From JBDREF01 sp043820045 (GTDB lineage Bacteria; Planctomycetota; Phycisphaerae; Sedimentisphaerales; Anaerobacaceae): 10,707 nucleotides of DNA. Numbering within the stretch: position 1 is the first letter of the stretch; each line of letters starts with the position of its first letter. The position numbers and the translations under genes are program-made. Location of the stretch: NCBI GenBank assembly GCA_043820045.1, contig JBDREF010000081.1, positions 1 through 10,707 of the forward strand, given 5' to 3'. Positions 1-7,210 of the stretch are shown piece by piece. The notes under the pieces are model-generated. The model saw only the letters and a program-made list of their open reading frames with translations. It searched no databases and was not told the DNA's origin.

Positions 1-1272
1 CACCTTCTTGATTGCCTCAACGATCATGTCCATATCTCGCCTTGCGCCCATCAGTATGTTGAAATGGAAGCATACAGATTCTTCTTCATAGGCCTGCCGA
101 CAAACGGGCAAATCGAATCGGCTCGGATCGATTTGCTCCCAATACTCCTCACTCAGGCGATACCGCCACGGTTTTGTATGAGGCGTGTACAGCGAACAGC
201 GATTCAGAGGCTCGTAGCAGGCCTCGGCCGGGCATCCCAATTCCGCGGCAAGGGCCTTTCGGAAGGCGTCAACCGGGAGTTCATTGAACTGCTGCCTCTT
301 ATAGCGGAAAGCGAAGTTGAAGTAGGCTTCTCTCGTCTCGCGTTCATCACGACGCATGGGCACGATGCCGGGAAGCCCGGCCAGCATGGAATTGAGGTAT
401 ATCGCGTTTTCATCGCGAATCTGATTCTGTTCGGGCAGTCGTTTGAGAGCTTCGATCAGTAGAACCGCCTGGAATTCCGTGATGCGATAATTGCCTGACT
501 GGATGAAATTGCCTTCATCGCCGTAGAAGCCGTCGCTGCTTGGTCCGTCCTGGCTTTTTTCAGAGCCTGCCCTGAGTCTGTCGAAGGGTCTTCGGCCGCA
601 ATTTCGCAACGCATCGAGCTTTTCATACAAGTCGGGGTCGCTGGTGGTCAGGGCGCCGCCTTCTCCGGCCGTCATCAGCTTGGACAGTTGAAAACTGAAG
701 CTGCCGATATGCCCGATACTCCCGGCTTTACGGCCGTTCCACTCTCCGCCGTGTTTGTGGGCGCAGTCTTCTATCACTCGGAGATTGTGTTTCCGGGCGA
801 TATCCATGATCGCGTCCATATCGGCGAAGGAGCCGTAGAGGTGGACGGGTATGATCGCCCTGGTCCGCGGCGTAATGGCCTCGGCGACCCGCGCAGGATC
901 GATGCACCATGTGTCCTCGGTAACGTCAACAAGGACCGGCACCGCGTTGAGATCCAGCACCGACGCCGCCGTCGCCTGCCAGGTCAGCCCGGGAAGGATG
1001 ACCTCATCGCCCCAGCCGATGCCGCAGGCCTCTAATGCAAGCTGTAGGGTGACAGTTCCGTTGGCGGCGGAAACCGCATATCGGGTACCGATGAAATCCG
1101 CGAAGGCCCGATTGAACTGCTGTTCTTTGGGGCCGTTGTATGACCAGTGCCCGCTGTCGAGAACCTCGATTAAGCTCAGCTTTTCCTGTTCGCCCCAGAT
1201 AGGCCATCTTGGCCACGGGTTCGAGCGGACGTCGCGAACCGCCCTCGCCCCGTTGATCGCCAGCTTGCTCAT
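1..1272 (-). CDS. DegT/DnrJ/EryC1/StrS-family PLP aminotransferase (C-terminus cut by window edge)
   Basis: The frame is open from an ATG at 1272 to the window edge, giving 424 codons without a stop, so only the extreme C-terminus is missing. The family consists of fold-type I PLP enzymes that aminate keto sugars or form aminocyclitol/AHBA-type products. Visible hallmarks are the N-terminal 'GHWSYNGPKEQQF' (about 41-53), a cofactor-binding 'SAANGT' (68-73), 'VIEDCAH' (166-172) with the PLP-pyridine Asp169, and 'FQLSKLMTAGEGGAL' (194-208), in which Lys198 should be the Schiff-base lysine. 'SGNYRITEFQAVLL' (259-272) is the usual substrate/dimer-interface stretch. An AAGGA Shine-Dalgarno lies 8 bases before the start. 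The gene diverges from the GH2 gene. Residues about 228-246 carry an extra segment encoded by a small DNA repeat (565-588). The exact sugar substrate cannot be read from the sequence; AHBA-synthase-like or sugar aminotransferase are both possible. Confidence 0.93.
   Translation of the reverse strand, partial: MSKLAINGARAVRDVRSNPWPRWPIWGEQEKLSLIEVLDSGHWSYNGPKEQQFNRAFADFIGTRYAVSAANGTVTLQLALEACGIGWGDEVILPGLTWQATAASVLDLNAVPVLVDVTEDTWCIDPARVAEAITPRTRAIIPVHLYGSFADMDAIMDIARKHNLRVIEDCAHKHGGEWNGRKAGSIGHIGSFSFQLSKLMTAGEGGALTTSDPDLYEKLDALRNCGRRPFDRLRAGSEKSQDGPSSDGFYGDEGNFIQSGNYRITEFQAVLLIEALKRLPEQNQIRDENAIYLNSMLAGLPGIVPMRRDERETREAYFNFAFRYKRQQFNELPVDAFRKALAAELGCPAEACYEPLNRCSLYTPHTKPWRYRLSEEYWEQIDPSRFDLPVCRQAYEEESVCFHFNILMGARRDMDMIVEAIKKV
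561..588. repeat. Small dispersed repeat-like element translated in frame inside the aminotransferase
   Basis: The motif CCTGAGTCTGTCGAAGGG (571-588), with CAGAGCCTGC just before it, matches a short element I know as dispersed in many environmental bacterial genomes. Read on the minus strand it gives the peptide 'PFDRLRAGSE', which often appears as an unexplained insert in predicted proteins. Here it falls in a loop after 'ALRNCGR', between the catalytic-lysine segment and 'SGNYRITEFQ'. The reading frame stays open. Only one copy is visible in this window, so calling it a dispersed repeat rests on prior knowledge. Confidence 0.6.
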
Positions 1273-1302
1273 AACGTCATCCTTTCAATAAGGAGCCCAC
1301 TA

Positions 1303-1330
1303 TTGAATTCTCTGTGGGATTCTATACAAT
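1303..1330 (+). promoter_or_regulatory. Candidate sigma70-type promoter for the GH2 gene
   Basis: TTGAAT (1303-1308) and TACAAT (1325-1330) are separated by 16 bases, matching the consensus at 4/6 and 5/6. Transcription would begin near 1337, leaving a leader of about 40 bases before the ATG at 1376. The site lies in the 103-base divergent control region shared with the aminotransferase. On the other strand only a weak TATAGA-like -10 (around 1321-1326) is visible for the aminotransferase. Confidence 0.4.
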
Positions 1331-1375
1331 CTGGTGAAGAAATTGAACCCTTTTTTGGAGTGCCGCGATCCAAGC

Positions 1376-4021
1376 ATGAGCCTAACCGACCCGTTTCGAA
1401 AATATCTGGACTCCTGGACAATCCAGTCCACCGGCCAGTTGAATACCGGCGGCGCGGAGATTTCCACACCCAAATTCGACCTGGACGGCTGGTATGAAGC
1501 CCGTGTTCCAACGACCGTGCTGGCGGCTCTTGTTGCCTGCGGCGAATATCCGGATCCGTATTTCGGTGCGAATTTGAAGAATATTCCGCGCGGGCGATTC
1601 AAGCAGCCCTGGTGGTATCGCAAGGCATTTGAGTTGACCAATGTCGATCTGAACGGGGACCTGCTGTTGGAATTCGACGGAATCAACTACGCTGCGAATA
1701 TATGGCTGAATGGCGAACAGCTCGCCGACGCTGTACGGGTTCGCGGGGCGTTTCGGCGATTTCAATTCGATATTTCGCGGCTTGTACGCAAAGGGTGCAA
1801 TGTGCTTGCTCTCGAAGTGGTCCCGCCCCGGCCCGGCGATTTTTCCACGGGTTTCGTGGACTGGAACCCGCCGGCGCCGGATCGCAACATGGGCATATTC
1901 CGTCCCGTGACACTGAGGCATTGTCATAGTGTCTCTATCGAGAATCCCTTTGTGCGGACTGAATTAGACATGGAAACGCTTGCCCATGCAGAGCTTACAG
2001 TTACAGCAGAGTTGGCCAACCATTCGGATTCTGAAGTTACGGGTACAATTGTTGGAAGAATCGAATCAGTTGTAGGGTGGGCAAATGCCGTTTTTGCCCA
2101 CGCGGAAGCCCAACGCGTGTGCAACGAGTTGCACACCCTACGCCTTGCCCCACACGAGAAGCGACAGGTAGTACTTACCGCTGAGGAGTTCCCGGAACTC
2201 CAGATCGATGAGCCGCGATTTTGGTGGCCGCACGACCTGGGCCGCCCTGACCTCTACGAGCTGCATCTTGAATTTGTAACTGGCGGCCGGGTTTGCGACG
2301 CCCGGCGCGTTACCTTTGGAATCCGTCAGATTGACAGCTACTTCAATGAGCAGGGGCATCGCGGCTTCAGGATAAACGGCAAGAAAGTCCTGATCAAGGC
2401 GGGCGGATGGACCGACGATTTACTACTGAGCGACACACGTGAGAAGCTGGAAGCTCAAGTACAGTACGTCAGGCAAATGAATCTCAACGCTATCCGTCTC
2501 GAGGGCATCTGGGGCAGAGAGCATACGCTGTACGACCTGTGCGACAAAAACGGCATCCTGATGATGGTGGGTTGGAGCTGCCATTGGGAGCACGAGCAAT
2601 ACCTCGGAAAGCCCGTGGACGAACGTTTCGGCGGAATCGCTACACCCGAGGACATCGATTTGATCGGCCGAAGCTGGACCGACCAGGTGCTATGGTTGCG
2701 AAACCACCCCAGCATCTTCGTCTGGGCGGTGGGCAGCGACAAGGTGCCCCATCCGGACCTGGAGGCGAAATACCTCGACACATTCAAAAAGCACGATCCG
2801 ACTCGGCCGTACCTGGCATCGACCGGAGGCGTCGGCAGTGAGCAGGCCATTATCGGCAGCGAGGTGATAGTAAGTGACCTCAGCGGGCCAACGGGCGTCA
2901 AGATGCTCGGGCCGTACGACTACACGCCGCCGGTCTATTGGTACCAGGACACCCGCCGGGGCGGTGCTTACGGGTTCAACACCGAGACCGGGCCCGGGGC
3001 GGCGGTCCCCGTGTTGGAGAGTCTCAAGGCGATGATACCGGCCGAACATCTCTGGCCCGTTGATGAAATCTGGGACTTTCACTGCGGGCTGAACGAGTTT
3101 TCAAATTTGGGTCGCTACTGTCAGGCACTCGAAGAGCGTTATGGGCCGGCTGACGGTGTTGAGCAGTTTGCGTACAAGGCGCAGGTTCTTAACTACGAGC
3201 TGATCCGTCCGATGTTTGAGGCGTTCCGGGTTCGCAAAGGCCTGGCCACGGGCGTCGTGCAGTGGATGCTCAATGCCGCCTGGCCCAAGCTTTATTGGCA
3301 ACTGTACGATTGGCACCTCATGCCGACCGGCGCATACTATGGGACAAAGAAAGCGTGTGAGGGCCTCCAGCTTGCCTACGATTATGCGAACCGAAGCGTC
3401 TTCCTGGTCAACGACACGCTGAATCGATTTGAAAACGTGACCGCTGATATCCGCGCTATCGATATGCGTGCGGCCCAGGCGTTTTCCAGCGAGCGGGTTG
3501 TCGTTGCCGAGCCGTTATCTTCGCAGGAGATTCTTGTGCTCCCGGAGTTTCCCAGGATTACTTCGACGTACTTTCTGCGGCTGCGTCTCACAGGCCGGGA
3601 CGGCGTGGAAATCGCCTCCAATTTCTACTGGCTGAGCACCAGGCCCGACGTGCTCGACTACGATGCGAAAGTCACGCCCTGGGAATACTACACGCCCAGC
3701 CGGCAATTTGCCGATTTCACGCTCCTTGACTCACTTGCCCCGGCAGCAGTTGATATTCAACATGAGCTTTGGGCCGAAGGCAGTGGTAGTAGAATCGCCG
3801 TTGCGCTACGGAATACCGGCGCGGACATTGCTTTTGCTCTCGAACTGAAACTACTGGACGCGAACACGTCTCAGCCCGTGGTTCCGATCTTCTGGACCGA
3901 CAACTATGTTACCCTGCTGCCTGGCGAATGCAGGACCGTTAGCGCCACATTCGGCGAGACTGATAATTGTCTGCTCGCCGTGCAGAGTTGGAACACTGAG
4001 CGAGTCCTGCACTCCTTGTGA
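1376..4021 (+). CDS. GH2 exo-beta-D-glucosaminidase-type glycoside hydrolase
   Basis: This 881-residue protein should release glucosamine from the non-reducing end of chitosan oligosaccharides, or act on a related beta-linked sugar. Layout: GH2 sugar-binding jelly roll (about 15-185, with 'WWYRKAF'), Ig-like domain (about 190-315), TIM barrel (about 316-660) and C-terminal beta domains. Two features match the CsxA subfamily from memory: 'GSD' (453-455), with Ser454-Asp455 replacing the usual GH2 Asn-Glu acid/base site, and 'NTETGPG' (535-541), with Glu537 as nucleophile. 'GPYDYTPPVYWY' (512-523) and 'GAYYGTKK' (652-659) also fit. There is no signal peptide, so it is probably cytoplasmic and acts on imported oligosaccharides. 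I chose the ATG at 1376 (weak GGAG at 1357) because the family match starts soon after it. A GTG at 1334 would add 14 unmatched residues and sits upstream of the predicted transcript start. Residues about 232-256 are encoded by a palindromic insert. Other exo-acting GH2 specificities remain possible. Confidence 0.92.
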   Translation: MSLTDPFRKYLDSWTIQSTGQLNTGGAEISTPKFDLDGWYEARVPTTVLAALVACGEYPDPYFGANLKNIPRGRFKQPWWYRKAFELTNVDLNGDLLLEFDGINYAANIWLNGEQLADAVRVRGAFRRFQFDISRLVRKGCNVLALEVVPPRPGDFSTGFVDWNPPAPDRNMGIFRPVTLRHCHSVSIENPFVRTELDMETLAHAELTVTAELANHSDSEVTGTIVGRIESVVGWANAVFAHAEAQRVCNELHTLRLAPHEKRQVVLTAEEFPELQIDEPRFWWPHDLGRPDLYELHLEFVTGGRVCDARRVTFGIRQIDSYFNEQGHRGFRINGKKVLIKAGGWTDDLLLSDTREKLEAQVQYVRQMNLNAIRLEGIWGREHTLYDLCDKNGILMMVGWSCHWEHEQYLGKPVDERFGGIATPEDIDLIGRSWTDQVLWLRNHPSIFVWAVGSDKVPHPDLEAKYLDTFKKHDPTRPYLASTGGVGSEQAIIGSEVIVSDLSGPTGVKMLGPYDYTPPVYWYQDTRRGGAYGFNTETGPGAAVPVLESLKAMIPAEHLWPVDEIWDFHCGLNEFSNLGRYCQALEERYGPADGVEQFAYKAQVLNYELIRPMFEAFRVRKGLATGVVQWMLNAAWPKLYWQLYDWHLMPTGAYYGTKKACEGLQLAYDYANRSVFLVNDTLNRFENVTADIRAIDMRAAQAFSSERVVVAEPLSSQEILVLPEFPRITSTYFLRLRLTGRDGVEIASNFYWLSTRPDVLDYDAKVTPWEYYTPSRQFADFTLLDSLAPAAVDIQHELWAEGSGSRIAVALRNTGADIAFALELKLLDANTSQPVVPIFWTDNYVTLLPGECRTVSATFGETDNCLLAVQSWNTERVLHSL
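2072..2141. repeat. Compound palindromic (REP/MITE-like) element inside the GH2 gene, translated in frame
   Basis: The 70-base segment is bounded by a perfect inverted repeat, GTAGGGTG (2072-2079) and CACCCTAC (2134-2141). Inside are three further perfect inverted pairs: TGGGCAAA/TTTGCCCA (2078-2085 and 2093-2100), CACGCG/CGCGTG (2099-2104 and 2114-2119) and GTGTGCAAC/GTTGCACAC (2117-2125 and 2128-2136, loop of 2). The whole can fold into a branched hairpin. The GTAGGGTGGGC core resembles palindromic repeats I know from many genomes. It is read through as about 24 residues ('VGWANAVFAHAEAQ...') in the Ig-like domain, at a place where relatives have a short loop. Confidence 0.7.
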
Positions 4022-4053
4022 ACATACCCTTTCAGCGTCACTTCAACTATCCC

Positions 4054-4086
4054 GAACCATCGGCTGACGATCCTGCCGTCAGGTTC
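4054..4086. terminator. Possible bidirectional hairpin between two convergent genes
   Basis: CTGACG (4064-4069) and CGTCAG (4077-4082) form a 6-base stem with a 7-base loop. An outer GAAC/GTTC pair (4054-4057 and 4083-4086) can extend it across an internal bulge. It sits in the 81-base gap between the GH2 stop (4021) and the stop of the convergent gene (4103). There is no T-run on either side, so intrinsic termination is only a possibility. Confidence 0.3.
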
Positions 4087-4102
4087 AAGCTGCGGCCATT
4101 TC

Positions 4103-6277
4103 CTATTCTGGAAGACCGCTGACCACTACGTTATCAATCGCCCACCACCAGTCATTGCCGGCATCGAAGTAGCCAAATGTCAGAACTACGCTTGTAGCCC
4201 ACGGTGGATTGTCCAAATCGACAATGACCGTCTCATTGGTCGAGTTGTCGGGCTTGAAGTTCGGGCTGGCCGAATCGGATTCCCACAGGAGCACCTCGAT
4301 CGGCTCGGCCCCATCGAAGGAAGCGGTGATATTCGCCGTCTGGTGATAGTTGTCGTCAAACTCCGGACGCCAGCTCGAATCGAACTTGAGCTGAACGCTG
4401 CCTGCTTGAGCACCTGAGATATCAATTGGAGGTGTGCTGAGCCAGGTATCATAGGGATCCGACGCGATAGGCCCCGGGTGAGCCGCATCATCCCACTCAT
4501 CACCATCGGCCACCGCAACTACTCCCTCCCCCAACGTAAACTCTCCACGCCTCTGCTGATCCGTGTTGATCCAGAACTCTTTATCCGCGAAGGCCCAGCC
4601 GGCCCAGTCAGTAACGCCGTCAGTAGCCGGATCGCCGATTCCCGGAACGCCGCTTTCGTCAACAGTCCAACCTTCCGGAGGCGTGTCCGTCCAGACATCC
4701 TCAGTTCCAGGGGACTCCTCTGGGCTCGGACCCAGGACTACACTCTCGAAATCCTCGTCGAATAACAGAATCCTTCCGACAGGGGCTGCTGCGGTGGCCA
4801 ATCGAATATCATCAAAGTACACCTTGCCTGAGCCGCCGGCCTGCACGTTGTTCTTGTCGCCGAAGCCGATTGCGATAGTGTTGACGTTGGTTAGGTCCGC
4901 GCCCTGGTCCGCAAACGCCTGCAGCTCGATGTTCCACCCAGTCCAGAGAGGTATCTTCGATGCATCCGGATTGTCATAATGGACCACGGCACTGCCATTG
5001 AGGGCGACAAACATCCGCTCGGCGGCGTTGGCCGGGTTGCCCCGGAAGTAGAGTGTCAATGTATTGACGTCATTCTCGGTCCAGTCGCGTGGATAAACCA
5101 GCGTCAGGGTTGCTTCAGAGTACTTCAGGTTGTTGTCATAGTAATATGGCATCGACTGCTCGCCGGTGCGAACTACGGTGCGTTCGGCATAAGGAGGAAG
5201 GTCGTTGCCGACGAGAGCACCGTTGTCCGTGGTTCCAAAACCGTCTATCCACTTATCGAATACCCTGTTGCTCGTGGGGTCAGGTGGGTCAATGTCATTG
5301 TAAGACTCGAAATCATCCACCGCAAGGAAATCGGCCGTCGTGAAACTCCAGACAAGACCTTTCACCGGACCTGTATCATAGATTGCATCTACACGCCAGT
5401 AGTAGGCGGCATCCCAGTCAAGTTTGCCGGGATCGAGGGTCTCGTCGCCGGGTGCTTTGCTGCCTTTGTACTCGGGCGAAGCCGTCGTGGCATTCTTGAC
5501 AGCGTCTTTGTCGGTGCCCAGGTACACATCGTGCGAAGTGGCGCTGTCCGCCGGCTTCCAGGTGAGCTTTGCCGTCATCTGCACATCCGCAGCACCGTTG
5601 GACGGCTGGGGGTTCCCGGCGGCGCCAGGAGTCGTGAAGCTCCAGACATCGCCCTTATAAGTAGTGACGGCATCAAACTCATCGACCCGCCAGTAGTAAA
5701 CCTTCTCCAATTCAAGCTTACTGGGCTTATAGGTTGTCGTGCCCTGCGGCAGTCCTCCGGCGGCATTGCTCACAGTATCGAAATCTGTGCCGATATAAAC
5801 CGTGTGCAGTTTGGCACCGAAACCGGGCTCCCAGAGCAAGGTTGCATCCGGATCTACGAACTCGGCGCCGTCGGCCGGGTCGGGATTCTGAGCAGTCTTG
5901 GAAGGAATCGTAAAACTCCAGACGCTACCTGTGTGTACGGTCCCGTCAGTCTGCAACTCGTCGATTCGCCAGTAGTAAGTAGTTCCCGGCACAAGACCGT
6001 CCGGATAGGGGAATCCGGGGAAGCCGGCGACGAAGTAGGTCGAGGTCTGGTTGCCCCGGGAGGTATCGCCGGTGCCATTCTTGACGTCGTCGAAGTTGTC
6101 GCCGAGATACACATCGAACGAGGCCGCATTGCCACCCGGCTGCCATGCGAGATTTATCCATGTATCCTCGTGCATGGCACCGTTAGCCGGAGTTGGTTTC
6201 GAGACGCCAGGCAATCCTTTGCTGGCCATACTCAGCACCAAAACCAATGAAAGTAGATAAATCGATTTCCTGCACAT
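4103..6277 (-). CDS. Secreted multidomain protein: three FN3-like modules plus two jelly-roll-like modules
   Basis: This is a 724-residue exported protein of no recognised enzymatic function. The N-terminus (KSIYLLSLVLVLSMASKG) is a clear signal peptide. Three fibronectin-III-like repeats follow (about 27-125, 131-217 and 222-315), each with the pattern 'P..GA ... L.W.P ... DVYLGT ... YYWR.D ... VWSFT'. Residues about 318-495 ('AVDDFESYND', 'WIDGFG', 'VYFDDIRL') look like the galactose-binding/CBM-like module common in planctomycete secreted proteins. Residues about 503-722 ('DEDFES', 'GWTVDES', 'WWWAIDNVVVSG') resemble a MAM/cleaved-adhesin ('choice-of-anchor J') domain. No catalytic domain, C-terminal sorting signal or transmembrane anchor is visible. 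A strong AGGAGG lies 6 bases before the ATG at 6277. It is probably a surface or extracellular glycan-binding or adhesion protein. It is transcribed alone, convergent with the GH2 gene. Confidence 0.9.
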   Translation of the reverse strand: MCRKSIYLLSLVLVLSMASKGLPGVSKPTPANGAMHEDTWINLAWQPGGNAASFDVYLGDNFDDVKNGTGDTSRGNQTSTYFVAGFPGFPYPDGLVPGTTYYWRIDELQTDGTVHTGSVWSFTIPSKTAQNPDPADGAEFVDPDATLLWEPGFGAKLHTVYIGTDFDTVSNAAGGLPQGTTTYKPSKLELEKVYYWRVDEFDAVTTYKGDVWSFTTPGAAGNPQPSNGAADVQMTAKLTWKPADSATSHDVYLGTDKDAVKNATTASPEYKGSKAPGDETLDPGKLDWDAAYYWRVDAIYDTGPVKGLVWSFTTADFLAVDDFESYNDIDPPDPTSNRVFDKWIDGFGTTDNGALVGNDLPPYAERTVVRTGEQSMPYYYDNNLKYSEATLTLVYPRDWTENDVNTLTLYFRGNPANAAERMFVALNGSAVVHYDNPDASKIPLWTGWNIELQAFADQGADLTNVNTIAIGFGDKNNVQAGGSGKVYFDDIRLATAAAPVGRILLFDEDFESVVLGPSPEESPGTEDVWTDTPPEGWTVDESGVPGIGDPATDGVTDWAGWAFADKEFWINTDQQRRGEFTLGEGVVAVADGDEWDDAAHPGPIASDPYDTWLSTPPIDISGAQAGSVQLKFDSSWRPEFDDNYHQTANITASFDGAEPIEVLLWESDSASPNFKPDNSTNETVIVDLDNPPWATSVVLTFGYFDAGNDWWWAIDNVVVSGLPE

Positions 6278-7007
6278 AATAGTCCTCCTTCAAAAAGAAG
6301 TTAATATGGTTATAGACTATGCTCTGCCAGCGTTTTAAAACCTTCGTTGTCTTCAACAAGCAACATCAGACGGAACCCACGGAAATAGTCCGCACACCCT
6401 CAGCGGTCCACTTGTATCCCCCTGGGACAATTGTTCAAGGTTTGACACTACCTCCTTCCTTCCGAGGCTCATGTGAGCCACTAAGCGAGAATCTGAAACA
6501 AGCCACAGAACTCCTGCTGTTCTTGGACTGGAAATCCACAGATTCCAACGATATCACTTGTACCAGATCGACCGCCTTGCCGTCAAGAAAAATCTTCGGA
6601 TCACGTGTTGCTGATGCAATGACGAAGAAGCCGGGGTCAGATTTGCCCGACTGATTTCGGCCCTTGCCCTGTTCCCGGTCAGGTTCGGCATCTTTAGAAA
6701 GTGTCTGAGCGTATGTGGTCTTGAGTTGGAAGTCAGCTCAATTTGTGGCTGCTGCATCTGAGTCCGTGCTATGATTGGCCTGTAAATAGCTATTTTACAA
6801 GACGTTACGCATGTGCAGCCCCTGGACTGTGATATCCCAGACACGCGAATCTGCATAGGTTGTCTCGGCGGCTGTCTTTGAGAAGTCTCCGGCAATTGTC
6901 GGAGGCCGGAGATATGAGTGTCGGCCGGGAGACGCGCAAGGTCAGGGTGTAGTGTAATGGCAAAGGTCAAGGCAGGGCAGGTCATTATAGATCTGCGAGC
7001 CAGTGAA
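6278..7007. other. Gene-poor interval between the FN3 protein and tRNA-Arg
   Basis: I see no supportable gene in these 730 bases. Open frames on both strands have no recognisable motif and no good ribosome binding site. Three small structures are visible: GGCTCA-TG-TGAGCC (6466-6479), an AT-rich near-palindrome TGTAAATAGCTATTTTACA (6781-6799), and a hairpin TCTCCGGC/GCCGGAGA (6886-6893 and 6905-6912) whose 5' arm can alternatively pair with CGGAG at 6900-6904. The left end holds the leader of the FN3 gene; no convincing promoter pair was found there. Confidence 0.5.
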
Positions 7008-7081
7008 TATCCCCGGAAGGATTCGAACCTTCAACCTCTGGCTCCGGAGGCCAACGCTCTATCCAATTGAGCTACGGGGAC
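7008..7081 (-). tRNA. tRNA-Arg (anticodon CCG)
   Basis: The minus strand folds into a full cloverleaf. The 7-bp acceptor is GTCCCCG with CGGGGAT (a G-U pair at 1-72) and the discriminator is A. The D-stem is GCTC/GAGC, the anticodon stem TTGGC/GCCAG holds loop CTCCGGA, and the T-stem is GAAGG/CCTTC with loop TTCGAAT. The anticodon CCG (7045-7047 on the plus strand) reads the arginine codon CGG. The gene ends TA-TTC, so CCA is not encoded and must be added after transcription. Confidence 0.96.
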
Positions 7082-7093
7082 GGGAGCTTCCTA

Positions 7094-7122
7094 ATCATAA
7101 TATGTGCGAGTGTTTACCGCAA
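7094..7122 (-). promoter_or_regulatory. Candidate promoter for tRNA-Arg
   Basis: Reading the minus strand, TTGCGG (7122-7117) and TATGAT (7099-7094) are separated by exactly 17 bases. The -10 matches the consensus at 5/6 and the -35 at 3/6. The -10 ends 12 bases before the first base of the tRNA, which suits a short 5' leader. A perfect palindrome CCAAATTTGG (7125-7134) lies just upstream of the -35. Confidence 0.5.
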
Positions 7123-7210
7123 TTCCAAATTTGGACACTGCTGCGTTTTTTCACGAATGTGGTATTTCACATTGCTCTGACGCCGGTCTTTTTGTTGAGC
7201 CGTTCACTTC

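Noticed and set aside
64..1035. Plus-strand open frames at 64-462 and 688-1035
   Set aside because: Antisense to the aminotransferase, whose minus-strand frame is continuous across the whole region and contains the family's catalytic motifs.
1334..1375. GTG start giving the GH2 protein 14 extra residues
   Set aside because: No Shine-Dalgarno, no family similarity, and the best promoter predicts a transcript start near 1337, after this codon.
4979..6250. 423-codon open frame on the plus strand
   Set aside because: Antisense to the FN3-like protein, which has a signal peptide, ordered repeats and a strong Shine-Dalgarno; the plus frame has no recognisable domain.
6319..6654. 111-codon open frame on the plus strand
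   Set aside because: No recognised motif, no clear start signal, and a composition unlike the real proteins here.
6554..6985. 143-codon open frame on the minus strand in the gene-free interval
   Set aside because: Low-information composition rich in Ser, Arg and Gln, no recognisable motif and no convincing ribosome binding site; possible but not supportable.
7156..7173. Hairpin AATGTG/CACATT as a terminator for the large secreted protein gene
   Set aside because: In the minus direction it is followed by an A-run, not a T-run, and the stem is only six AT-rich pairs.
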